Position numbers and translations under genes: made by a program. DNA of 64,000 bases from Bradyrhizobium erythrophlei (GTDB lineage Bacteria; Pseudomonadota; Alphaproteobacteria; Rhizobiales; Xanthobacteraceae): the NCBI GenBank assembly GCA_900129675.1, contig FSRD01000002.1:1545260-1609259 (forward strand), given 5' to 3'. Numbering within the stretch: position 1 is the stretch's first letter; each line of letters starts with the position of its first letter. The notes under the pieces were generated by a model. That model did not search any database and had not been told where the DNA came from. It saw nothing but the letters and a program-made list of their open reading frames with translations. This document shows positions 52,118 to 60,481 of the stretch, piece by piece.

Positions 52118-54061
52118 ATGGAGCTCATGATCCCGCCCGGCCGCCTCGACCGTCCGGTCGACCACGAGACGGACCACGTGCTCGGCCCCGCCGATGCCGA
52201 GATCACGCTCGTCGAGTACGGCAGCTACGCGTGCCCGCACTGCAGGGCTGCCAACGAGCGCATCGCGCAAGCACGCGATCAACTTGGCGACCGCGTCTGC
52301 TACGCCTTCCGCCACAGGCCGCTCACGGACAACAGCCTTTCGTTTCGGGCCGCCGAGCTCGCTGAGCTTGCCCAGACGCCCGAAGCGTTCTGGTCCGCGC
52401 ACATCAAGCTGATGACGAGGTCGATGCAGCTCACAGAGGACGACCTCGTCGCGGTGGCCGCCGACCTCGGCGTGAATGCCGACTTCGCGCTGGGCGACAG
52501 TGATGCCATGCGGCGCGCGAGGGCGAGGGTGGAGGCGGACGTCGCAAGCTCACGCGCAAGCGGCGTGAGATTCACGCCGGCCTTCTACATCAACCGGCGG
52601 CGCTACGACGGGCCCTGGGATGAGAGCTCTCTCGTCGATGCGATGCTTGGCACGCTAGGCCACCGCGTCCGGACGGCAGCCTTGGACTTCGCGAGCTGGG
52701 GCCCGTCCGCCGGCATTTTGCTCGTCCTCGCGACCGTGGCGGCGATCGTCTTGACGAACTCGCCGATCGGGCCGGCGTTCGAGGCGCTCTGGCGCCAGGA
52801 ACTCGGCGTGAGCTTGGGCGACGCGGCCTTCCGGATGTCCATCCTCCATTGGGTCGACGACGGCCTCCTGACGGTGTTCTTCCTCGTCGTGGGGTTGGAA
52901 GTGAAGCGCGAGATGACGGTCGGCCACCTTGCGAGCCGCCGCTCCGCCGCGCTTCCGATCGCGGCCGCGCTCGGCGGCATGGTCGTGCCGGCGCTTATGT
53001 ATGCGCTGGTCATCCCTGCGGGGCCGTGGTCGCCCGGTTGGGGCGTCTCGATGGCGACCGACACCGCGTTCGCGATCGCCTTAATCGCCGTGATGGGCGC
53101 GCGCGTCCCTGTGGAGCTACGCATCTTTCTCACCGCGGCGGCCATCGTCGATGACATCGGTGCGATCGTGGTCGTCGCTGTGTTCTACTCCGGCGAGATC
53201 CATCCGGCCTACCTTGCCGCGGCCGCGGCGGTTGTAGTCGCGCTGGCGCTGCTGAGCCGATCGAGGGTCTACCTGCTGTCGCCCTACATCCTGTTGGGCG
53301 TTGCGTTGTGGGCGTCCGTCCACGCGGGCGGCCTCCACGCTACGTTGGCCGGCGTGGTACTTGCGCTGTTCATTCCGACGCGGCCGCCCGCCGACTTGGC
53401 CGCCCTGATGACGCAGGCCAGCACCATCATCGCCTCCGAGGCCCGGCATGAGGGGGAGGTGCTCAGGCACGGCCCCTCCACCCCGGCGTTGCACGCGCTC
53501 GACTCAATTTACGACAGACTTGAATCGCCCGCCGACCGGCTGCTGCGGCACGCCGGAGCGCGGTCGAGCTACGCTGTCCTCCCGATCTTCGCACTGGCGA
53601 ACGCGGGTGTGGCGATCAACCCGGGCGTCTTCGTTGGGCATGGCTGGCTCATGGCCGCGATCATCGCCGGCCTCGCCATAGGAAAACCGCTCGGCGTCTT
53701 CCTCGCGGCTGCAGCGGCCGTGCGCGCAGGCATAGCTGTCAAGCCGGCGGAGTACACGTGGCGGCAGTTGGCCGGGGCAGGATCCCTCGCTGGCATCGGC
53801 TTCACGATGTCGCTCTTCATCGCCGGGCAGGCGTTTCCAAGCGCCACTGACTTCTCGGCCGCCAAGATCGCCGTGTTCGCCGCGTCGATTCTTTCGGCCG
53901 TCTTTGGGACCATCCTGCTCTGGGGAGCTTCGCGCCAGGAGGTTATCGAAGAGGCGCCGCAGAGCGCCGGCATGCAAGTAACATATAGCCGGCAACATCC
54001 GCTGCCAGAATCGCAGCCAAACGCCTCCATGGTCATCCCCGTACCGCGAACCAAAGTCTAG
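52118..54061 (+). CDS. nhaA: DsbA-like domain fused to NhaA Na+/H+ antiporter
   Basis: 647 residues. Residues about 10-180 form a DsbA/thioredoxin-like domain: DAEITLVEYGSYACPHCRAANERI with a CPHC redox motif and GVRFTPAFYINRRRYDGPWD with the cis-Pro. There is no signal peptide, so this domain is cytoplasmic. From about 195 the NhaA part: LHWVDDGLLTVFFLVVGLEVKREM, GWGVSMATDTAFAIALIAVM (transport Asp), AAIVDDIGAIVVVAV (the Asp pair of the ion site) and AGIGFTMSLFIAGQAF. It should exchange Na+ for H+. DsbA-NhaA fusions are known, but the reason for the link is not. A sensor kinase is directly upstream. Confidence 0.92.
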   Translation: MELMIPPGRLDRPVDHETDHVLGPADAEITLVEYGSYACPHCRAANERIAQARDQLGDRVCYAFRHRPLTDNSLSFRAAELAELAQTPEAFWSAHIKLMTRSMQLTEDDLVAVAADLGVNADFALGDSDAMRRARARVEADVASSRASGVRFTPAFYINRRRYDGPWDESSLVDAMLGTLGHRVRTAALDFASWGPSAGILLVLATVAAIVLTNSPIGPAFEALWRQELGVSLGDAAFRMSILHWVDDGLLTVFFLVVGLEVKREMTVGHLASRRSAALPIAAALGGMVVPALMYALVIPAGPWSPGWGVSMATDTAFAIALIAVMGARVPVELRIFLTAAAIVDDIGAIVVVAVFYSGEIHPAYLAAAAAVVVALALLSRSRVYLLSPYILLGVALWASVHAGGLHATLAGVVLALFIPTRPPADLAALMTQASTIIASEARHEGEVLRHGPSTPALHALDSIYDRLESPADRLLRHAGARSSYAVLPIFALANAGVAINPGVFVGHGWLMAAIIAGLAIGKPLGVFLAAAAAVRAGIAVKPAEYTWRQLAGAGSLAGIGFTMSLFIAGQAFPSATDFSAAKIAVFAASILSAVFGTILLWGASRQEVIEEAPQSAGMQVTYSRQHPLPESQPNASMVIPVPRTKV

Positions 54062-54063
54062 CC

Positions 54064-54425
54064 GATGTGGACGCGAGAGTAAAAGCAAGTATGGATCCCA
54101 CGCCCTCGCTCTTTAGCTAGACAGGGGCGGATCCAGCCAAGTTAAGGCATGCTTCGGGATGATGCTTCCTAAAGCCGCGCGTTATCGCTTGGCTCCAATG
54201 CGAACGAAGCTCTAACAGGCCCCCTCAGGTCCGCTGTCACGGGTACACCTGACTTCCCTCGCGTCGTCCTCGACCGCCGCTTGTGATCCAAGACCCATTT
54301 CGGACATAAGGACCAAATCTGCGCATAGCCTGCCGTCGGTCGAGACGGGCACGTCTCTCAGCAGAACAACTAGTGCCAGTGCTGCGACAGATCAAAAGTC
54401 GCTTTGTCGGACGCCATAGCGCGGA
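54064..54425. other. Intergenic stretch, no gene recognised
   Basis: About 360 bases between the antiporter and the acetyltransferase (convergent genes). No recognisable gene and no obvious terminator hairpin. Confidence 0.5.
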
Positions 54426-55379
54426 CTATCGCATATCATCTAGGATGTACGAGGCTGTTTGATGGTATGCGTCCTCATTCGGGCGATGCATAGTTACGCC
54501 GTTGCGTTGGGCACGGAAGCCCATTGATAGGAGATGTCGATATGTTTTGGGCCGGCTGGCATTTACACATGCCACCACCTGCTTAAGCCCTTCGTCTGCT
54601 GCCAGCTTTCCGCAGGCAGTGACCAATTGACTGAAGCGCGTTTCACTCTCCGAGTTAGGGCGAACCGCTGCGAACCTGATCAAACATGAGCCGGCCCCTG
54701 CGGGGCTCTTCGGTCCATACTCGCACAAAGCCACCGCCTCCATTCGTGATCCATCCGTAAGAAAGACGCTGTCGCCGTGTCGATGCGTGTGAGCAGTGCG
54801 TATTTCCGCTGAGAGATCCAATCCGTCGCGCACCTCAGTCGTTAAAGCTCGGCATGCGTCGAGCCAATGTGCTTGACCTGCGCCGGCAACGGTCGAGTAG
54901 CGAGTCGTTTCGGGCACTATCTCATTGGCTTCGACCAGGCGGGTCATGATCGCGGTGAGAAACCGCGGCCAGAAGCCAAACTTCTGATACAAGGCAATGT
55001 GTTTAGTGCTCTCGGCAAACGTGAAGAAGGCTAGGTGCCGAGCTCCCAATGCATTCAACCGTTCGAGCACCGGAGGGATGAGAAGTCTGGCGGTCCCGTG
55101 ATTCCAGGTGTCGGGGTGTGTGGAGATCGGGCCGAATATTCCCAAGCTTCCCCAACTAGTTCCCAGGCTCGATCCGATCAACCGATCTCCCATCCATGCG
55201 CCAAAAGCCAGCGAGGGATCTGTCATCCAACGTCCGGTAACGAAGTCCCGATCCGTCCAAAACGTATCTGGCGCCATCCCAAACTGGGCCGCGAATGCAC
55301 GACGCAAGATTGCGCAGGCTTCCGGCAGGTCGCTTTCGTTGAGGGGTCGTATCGATATGCTCGGGGATGATTGTTCCAC
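54426..55379 (-). CDS. GNAT-family acetyltransferase
   Basis: 317 residues. N-terminal GNAT domain: ISIRPLNESDLPEACAILRRAF, LIGSSLGTSWGSLGIFGPISTHPD and WNHGTARLLIPPVLERLNALG (acetyl-CoA-binding region), then HIALYQKFGFWPRFLTAIM. A second, weaker domain follows from about 190 (LIRFAAVRPNSESETRFSQLV, VVACVNASRPKTYRHLLSMGFR), so it may be a tandem GNAT. Substrate unknown. Convergent with nhaA. Confidence 0.82.
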   Translation of the reverse strand: MEQSSPSISIRPLNESDLPEACAILRRAFAAQFGMAPDTFWTDRDFVTGRWMTDPSLAFGAWMGDRLIGSSLGTSWGSLGIFGPISTHPDTWNHGTARLLIPPVLERLNALGARHLAFFTFAESTKHIALYQKFGFWPRFLTAIMTRLVEANEIVPETTRYSTVAGAGQAHWLDACRALTTEVRDGLDLSAEIRTAHTHRHGDSVFLTDGSRMEAVALCEYGPKSPAGAGSCLIRFAAVRPNSESETRFSQLVTACGKLAADEGLKQVVACVNASRPKTYRHLLSMGFRAQRNGVTMHRPNEDAYHQTASYILDDMR

Positions 55380-55623
55380 AGCGCCCCTCTCATCGATGTC
55401 GGTCGCAGGGATGGCTCAACAGCGCCACTCCTTCGCATAATATACCTCCTGCCATGGTCCAGCTACGGCCGTTCTCTCATGGCAAGCCGCTTGGGGACCC
55501 GTTGCTGCGTTGCATGAGTCCGGTTGTGGCCCTGAGCCGAACAGCGCTCTAACTCTCACGACGTCGGCTGGGGGCTACACACTTCCTGACGAAAACACTT
55601 CCAAAAGTAGCCGCCGAGATGGC
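55380..55623. other. Intergenic stretch left of the insertion sequence
   Basis: About 245 bases without a recognised gene. I looked here for the missing LysR N-terminus that should precede the fragment right of the insertion sequence and did not find it. Confidence 0.5.
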
Positions 55624-56716
55624 TGTGTGTACCGAAAACCCTATCCGGGTTTATCGAATGATAGAATCGGCTAAGTTGGCGCGATGATCGCGCGGATCTG
55701 CTTCGTTCTGGCCGTGCTGGCCTCGACATTCAAGTCGAACATCCGGCTTGAGGCGGAGAATGCAGTGCTTCGACATCAGCTGATCGTCTTGCGACGCAAG
55801 CTGAAAGGCCGGGCTCGCCTCACGAACAACGACCGCTGGCTCTTCGTTCAGCTCTATCGCTGGTTCCCGTCGATCCTTCCGGTTCTCATGATTATTCGAC
55901 CCGAAACGCTGGTGGGTTGGCATCGGGCCGGCTTTCGCCGCTATTGGCGTTGGAAATCGTGTCGACGGGGAGGGCGACCGCAGATCGAGACAGAATTGCG
56001 CGCGCTGATCCGGCAGATGAGCACAGAGAATTTGCTTTGGGGTGCGCCGCGCATCCACGGCGAACTGCTCAAGCTCGGGTTTAGCGTCGCTCAATCAAGT
56101 GTCGCCAAGTATATGGTCAAGCGACGCGGGCCTCCAAGTCAGGAATGGCGGACTTTTCTGCGAAACCACGTGCCGGACATCGCCGCCATGGATTTGTTCG
56201 TAGTACCGACCATTGGCTTTAAGCTGCTGTATGGCTTCGTCATCATCCGGCTTGATCGCAGAGATCTCGTCTGGATCGGCGTCACAACCAACCCAACGGC
56301 GGAGTGGGTTGCACGTCAGATCACCGGGGCTTTTGCTTGGGATGGCGCTCCGCGCTATATGATCCGAGATCGAGATCGAATCTACGGCACTGTCGTCACG
56401 CGCCGACTGCGTGCCATAGGTATCCGAGACAAGCCAATTGCACCGGCCTCGCCTTGGCAGAACTGCTTTGCCGAACGGCTGATCGGATCGATCCGGCGCG
56501 AGTGTTTGGACCACATCATTGTCCTGGACGAGGAACATCTGCGTCGGATTCTGAAAAACTATGCGGACTATTACAACGGCGTGAGAACGCATCGGTCATT
56601 GAACAAAGATGCGCCTGTCTCTCGCCAGGTTCAGCGATCCGGCGTCATAAATTCGCGCGCCATACTGGGCGGACTTCATCGTCAATACGTTCGGATTTAG
56701 ATTTTCGGTACACACA
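55624..56716 (+). mobile_element. Complete insertion sequence with 15-bp terminal inverted repeats
   Basis: Ends are TGTGTGTACCGAAAA (55624-55638) and its exact inverse complement (56702-56716), 1093 bases overall. The flanks are ATGGC on the left and GGCAC on the right, so GGC may be a 3-bp target duplication. One long gene codes the DDE transposase. The last 256 bases are identical to the end of a second, diverged copy at 62456-62711. Confidence 0.85.
55684..56700 (+). CDS. Integrase-type (rve) DDE transposase
   Basis: 338 residues. N-terminal helical part (ENAVLRHQLIVLRRKLKGR, RPETLVGWHRAGFRRYWRWKSCRRGGRP), then the integrase core with the first Asp in IAAMDLFVVPT, the second in MIRDRDRIYG and the Glu in NCFAERLIGSIRRECLDHII. 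The end is NYNG-like YADYYNGVRTHRSLNKDAP. All three catalytic acids are present, so the element may be active. A single frame codes the whole protein, unlike typical IS3 elements with two overlapping frames. Confidence 0.88.
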   Translation: MIARICFVLAVLASTFKSNIRLEAENAVLRHQLIVLRRKLKGRARLTNNDRWLFVQLYRWFPSILPVLMIIRPETLVGWHRAGFRRYWRWKSCRRGGRPQIETELRALIRQMSTENLLWGAPRIHGELLKLGFSVAQSSVAKYMVKRRGPPSQEWRTFLRNHVPDIAAMDLFVVPTIGFKLLYGFVIIRLDRRDLVWIGVTTNPTAEWVARQITGAFAWDGAPRYMIRDRDRIYGTVVTRRLRAIGIRDKPIAPASPWQNCFAERLIGSIRRECLDHIIVLDEEHLRRILKNYADYYNGVRTHRSLNKDAPVSRQVQRSGVINSRAILGGLHRQYVRI

Positions 56717-57212
56717 GGCACTCGACTGTGTATTGCGGCTTGGACCAATAGGGGACGAGACGCTGATTGCCCGTCCACTGGGCCTGTTGCGCATGGTCAA
56801 CGCTGCCAGTCCCGCCTATCTAGCGCGCTACGGCGTCCCTCGATCGCTAGATGATCTCCGGCATCAGGAACATCGGACAATTCATTTTTCGACGATGCTG
56901 GGCGCAAGACCCTATGGATGGGAATATCCGGACGGCGACAGCTACGCGACGCTTCAGTTGCCGGGTGCGCTACACGTCAACAGCGCGCAGACCTACGAAG
57001 CCGCTGCCCTCGCCGGCCTTGGCCTGATTCAGGCGCCACTATTGGGGATTGGCCGATACTTAGAAAGTGGAGCGCTTGTGGAAATCATACCCGATTGTCG
57101 TCGCCGGGCGCTCGCCGTGTCCCTCGTCGTCGCACATCGGAGCAATCTGTCGCGCCGAGTCCGCGCATTCATGAAATGGATCGAAGGTGTGCTGACGCCG
57201 TATCTGGAATAG
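56717..57212 (+). pseudogene. C-terminal fragment of a LysR regulator next to the insertion sequence
   Basis: About 163 codons in frame: LDCVLRLGPIGDETLIARPLGLLRMVNAASPAYLARYG, LHVNSAQTYEAAALAGLGLIQAPLLGIGRYLESGALVEIIP and an end YLE at 57212. This is the second half of a LysR effector domain. The DNA-binding part is missing and is not found left of the insertion sequence, so the element probably mediated or marks a deletion. Confidence 0.75.
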
Positions 57213-57450
57213 CGAGACGAACATCTTCGTCCGGCCCTCGAAATCAACATTTGAAGTTGTGTCTGCTCGTCGGCGGTCGGCGACCCGTGCTCGCCATTAC
57301 CTCGAAGCGACTGAACGAAGCCTGACTTTGCTAGGGTGCATGAGTCCGGAGGTGGCACCTAACGGACATCGGTCCGGCAATGGTCGATGTCCGTTGTCGG
57401 AGGCAAAGCGGACCTAGCCCCGTCGCCGGCCGACGTCGCCTTTTGACCCT

Positions 57451-57605
57451 GGCTGTGTGAAAACGTGAAATCTTGCGAACGCTGGAGAATCTACTTCTCA
57501 GATCAGGCGGCACTGGGGCGCAGTATGCGCTCGGTAGTCTCAGAAGCGGCGTCAGAAGGAATGCTTTTCTCCGCAATTTGCGCGCCGTCGCGTTTTCACA
57601 CAGCC
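57451..57605. mobile_element. MITE-like element with 15-bp inverted repeats
   Basis: GGCTGTGTGAAAACG at 57451-57465 and its exact inverse complement at 57591-57605 bound a 155-base stretch without its own gene. The ends resemble those of IS5/IS1182-type elements, so this is probably a non-autonomous derivative. No clear target duplication was seen. Confidence 0.65.
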
Positions 57606-57709
57606 AAGACCCATTCCGGACTTCAGGCCCCAGAACTCCTTCCGGAGCGGCTGGCTACCGTTCACGATGTCGGGGTTGCGAGGACGAGTGTAATTTTGCG
57701 TTTACACTC

Positions 57710-59491
57710 TCACCCTACAGGCAGGATACATTGAAGGACCGTACCCGGGGCGGCAGTAACAGAGGCCCATATTCGTCCCCCATGAGCTTCGACGATCGAT
57801 CGGCAGATCGATAGTCCCATGCCCATGCCACCAGGCTTGGTAGTGTAGAATGCGTCGAACAGGCGGGCAACACTCTCCGGGTTCAGTCCCGGGCCCGAAT
57901 CCCGCACGGCGACAAGCACCCCGCCCGATGCATCTTTCCCGGTGCTGATTAGCAACTCTCGCGCCCCTTCACTGACCGCGCTCATCGCTTCGACGGCGTT
58001 GATGATCAAGTTGAGGATCACTTGTTGCAGTTGGACTCGATCTCCTTGAATGAGCGGCAAGCCCTCCGCGAGTTGTGTCTGCACCGAGACGCGGTTCTTT
58101 GAAATTTCGCCACGGGTCAGGGCAATGACCTCAAGGATTGCTCCGTTGATCTCCAAGGTATCCTTCCGTGGGGGCGCCTTCTTGATTAGGGCACGGATCC
58201 GCTCGAGGACGTCGGTGGCTCGGTTGCCTTGCTTGACGGTGGCACCGAGCGCCTGCCGGGCCTCCTCCAGGTTTGGCGGCTGGGCGTTTAGAAAGCGCAA
58301 GGCAACTTGGGCATAGTTAACTGTCGCCGCGATTGGCTGAATGACTTCATGGGCAATCGAGGCCGACAGCTGCCCCATCGTTGCGACGCGGTTGGCGTGT
58401 GCGAGCTCATTCTGTACTTCGCTATACCGCCGCTCGCTCTCTCGTATCGCCGCTTCCGCTCGCTTGCGATCGGTTAAGTCGAGCACGAAGGCGACGCCTT
58501 CATCTGACTTTTTTTCGAAGGTCGCACCTCCAACCAATACGGGCACGCGATCGCCATTTTTATGAAAATACTCCTTCTCATACGGTTGGGCAGTTCCAGT
58601 CGTCTCTAATTCTCTGACCCGTTGCTCGTCGGCGTTGCGCCACTCGGCAGGCGTCAATTCTTTCCACAGAAGACGGCCCGAAACGAGATCGTCGCGGCCG
58701 TAGCCCACAATACGGAGAAAGGCGTCATTAGCATCAATGATCCGGCCATCAAAACTCCAGATGAATATCCCGATAATGTTGGCGTTGACTAAGTGCCGGA
58801 TCTTCGCTTCCAACCCACTGGCCAACGCCCGCAAGGCTGTTTCCGCCTGTTCGCGCGCCGCGATTTGCAATTTGAGGTCTTCAATGGACTCAACGGTTTG
58901 GTACGCCACGGAGGCGAATTGTCCCAAGGTATTCATGATCCGTTCATCTTCCGAATCGAACTTGCGGCGATCGCCGTGCGTGATCGCCCATATTGTCCCG
59001 ACAGCCTTGCCCCCGATGTAAAACGGGACCAGCAGGCACTCTTCCGCCGCGGGCGTTATCGGGATGAAGTATGGGTAACGCCGCTCGAAGTGTCGGAACA
59101 ACAATGTACGGTTTTGATCGAGCACGTCTCCGCAGGGCCCGAAATCGCGCGGCGTCCCGCGGCCAATATGCCGTTTCCATTCGCCAGCAATGGCTGGCCA
59201 ATAAAACCGTTTCCCACCATCATCCTTCGTTAACAAACTGAGGCCGGAAGAATCACACTGGGTGACGTCGAGAATTATCTCCGCCAGTGTCTGAAGGATA
59301 TTGAACGGTGACTCGACAAGCGCGCGGGCCAGCGCTACGAGCGCGCGGTTCTCCTTCTCGTGGTCGGGTGGACGCCACGCGCGACGACGCAGCTCCTCTG
59401 TGCAAAGGATCGCTTCTAGGGAAACCGCACCAGGGGGTATTGAGGCCTCGACAGGAAAAAAGTAATTTGTCGATTGGGTCGTCTCGATCAT
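57710..59491 (-). CDS. GAF-PAS sensor histidine kinase
   Basis: 593 residues. GAF domain at about 65-205 (SGLSLLTKDDGGKRFYWPAIAGEW, LLVPFYIGGKAVGTIWAITH), coiled coil, PAS at about 230-350 (NANIIGIFIWSFDGRIIDANDAFLRIVGYGRDDLVSG), then the phosphoacceptor helix MGQLSASIAHEVIQPIAATVNYAQ near 385-410 and an ATPase (NLIINAVEAM, DSGPGLN, GMGMGLSICRSI). No membrane span. PAS and kinase parts are closely related to the end of the giant kinase at 31996-38271, so the two could use the same regulators. A run of 15 C (G on the coding strand) lies 43 bases upstream of the start. Confidence 0.9.
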   Translation of the reverse strand: MIETTQSTNYFFPVEASIPPGAVSLEAILCTEELRRRAWRPPDHEKENRALVALARALVESPFNILQTLAEIILDVTQCDSSGLSLLTKDDGGKRFYWPAIAGEWKRHIGRGTPRDFGPCGDVLDQNRTLLFRHFERRYPYFIPITPAAEECLLVPFYIGGKAVGTIWAITHGDRRKFDSEDERIMNTLGQFASVAYQTVESIEDLKLQIAAREQAETALRALASGLEAKIRHLVNANIIGIFIWSFDGRIIDANDAFLRIVGYGRDDLVSGRLLWKELTPAEWRNADEQRVRELETTGTAQPYEKEYFHKNGDRVPVLVGGATFEKKSDEGVAFVLDLTDRKRAEAAIRESERRYSEVQNELAHANRVATMGQLSASIAHEVIQPIAATVNYAQVALRFLNAQPPNLEEARQALGATVKQGNRATDVLERIRALIKKAPPRKDTLEINGAILEVIALTRGEISKNRVSVQTQLAEGLPLIQGDRVQLQQVILNLIINAVEAMSAVSEGARELLISTGKDASGGVLVAVRDSGPGLNPESVARLFDAFYTTKPGGMGMGLSICRSIVEAHGGRIWASVTAAPGTVLQCILPVG

Positions 59492-59533
59492 GGTTCACCT
59501 TCGTACGGCGCGTGTACATCGAGCCGAGCGTTA

Positions 59534-59548
59534 CCCCCCCCCCCCCCC
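59534..59548. promoter_or_regulatory. Homopolymer tract of 15 C in the kinase promoter region
   Basis: Fifteen consecutive C (15 G on the coding strand of the kinase), 43 bases upstream of its ATG. Tracts of this length are prone to slippage and could change promoter or leader spacing. Confidence 0.6.
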
Positions 59549-60118
59549 GCGCCAGTCATCGGGGCAAGTCAACGAGGTAAAGAGTCTCCTCTATTTGTCG
59601 CTTCCAGGCCGGTACTGTGCGAGTTGCAAACACGCAGCGTCTCTGCATTCGACGGATGTCAAATTCTGTTCCGCGGTAGGGCGTTGACTCACCCTGAGGT
59701 GACTTGCCCGGCGGCGAGCCGCTAGTTCCCTAGCGATGGATGGCGGGCCCAGTTGGCATTTTTTTAAGCGGAAACCGAGGCATCGTTGCCGAGCAATTGA
59801 CGAACGCCCAAGGATAAACGACATGTTGGTTACCCGCCATCACCGCCCAAACGCTTTAGACGCGTGGTGGTTCCGATGCAGCGAAAAGATTTCTATCCTC
59901 GCCTCCAGGCTACAGGAAAGTCGTTTGAGTGGGCAGCATAAACGGTAGTCTGAAGGATCAAGGGAACGAGGTTAACCTGATGAACGTGACAGCCCAAAAG
60001 CAGATCGTTCCGAACAAGGTGCTGGTCACACAGCGCTTACCGCCCAGCCGGGTCCTGTCCCTGTCGGAAACCTAATCCGGCTGGCAAGTGCGGCCGAATC
60101 GCGCGATGTTTCTGGCTT
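59549..60118. other. Stretch without a recognised gene
   Basis: About 570 bases between the kinase promoter and the split transposase. Short frames have no recognisable features. The left inverted repeat expected for the second insertion sequence was not found here. Confidence 0.4.
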
Positions 60119-60481
60119 ATGAGAGAAGGTTGCAGCCTGGTCTGGTCGGTGCTGGTCCTATTGTTCCAGTCGCGGGCCTCGTTGGGAGCTGAGATCCTGG
60201 TCCTTCGTCATCAGCTTAACATCCAGCGACGGCACCTGCCAAAGAGACTAACTTTCAGTGCCATGGATCGCCTGATCTTTGTTGGGCTGTCTCGTTTGGC
60301 GCCAAGTACCCTCAATGCGCTGACGATTGTGAAGCCGGAGACTGTCGTCCGTTGGCATCGTGCCGGGTTCAGATCGTACTGGCGCTGGAAATCACGACCT
60401 CGTTCCGGCCGACCGACAGTTGCGGTCGAAATACGACGGCTTATCCGCGAGATGAGCATTGCCAATCCGCTGTGGGGAGTT
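60119..60481 (+). pseudogene. Second transposase, 5' part (before the intron)
   Basis: Codons 1-121 of a transposase related to 55684-56700: AEILVLRHQLNIQRRHLPKRL, KPETVVRWHRAGFRSYWRWKSRPRSGRPTV and EMSIANPLWG. The frame breaks after PLWG, exactly where group II intron sequence begins; the homologue continues with APRIHGELLKLG, which is found again after the intron. The gene needs splicing to be read through, and the join does not restore the frame in a clear way. Confidence 0.75.

Noticed and set aside
57451..57605. Inverted repeat considered as a transcription terminator
   Set aside because: The arms are 125 bases apart, with no short hairpin or T run; transposon-like ends fit better.
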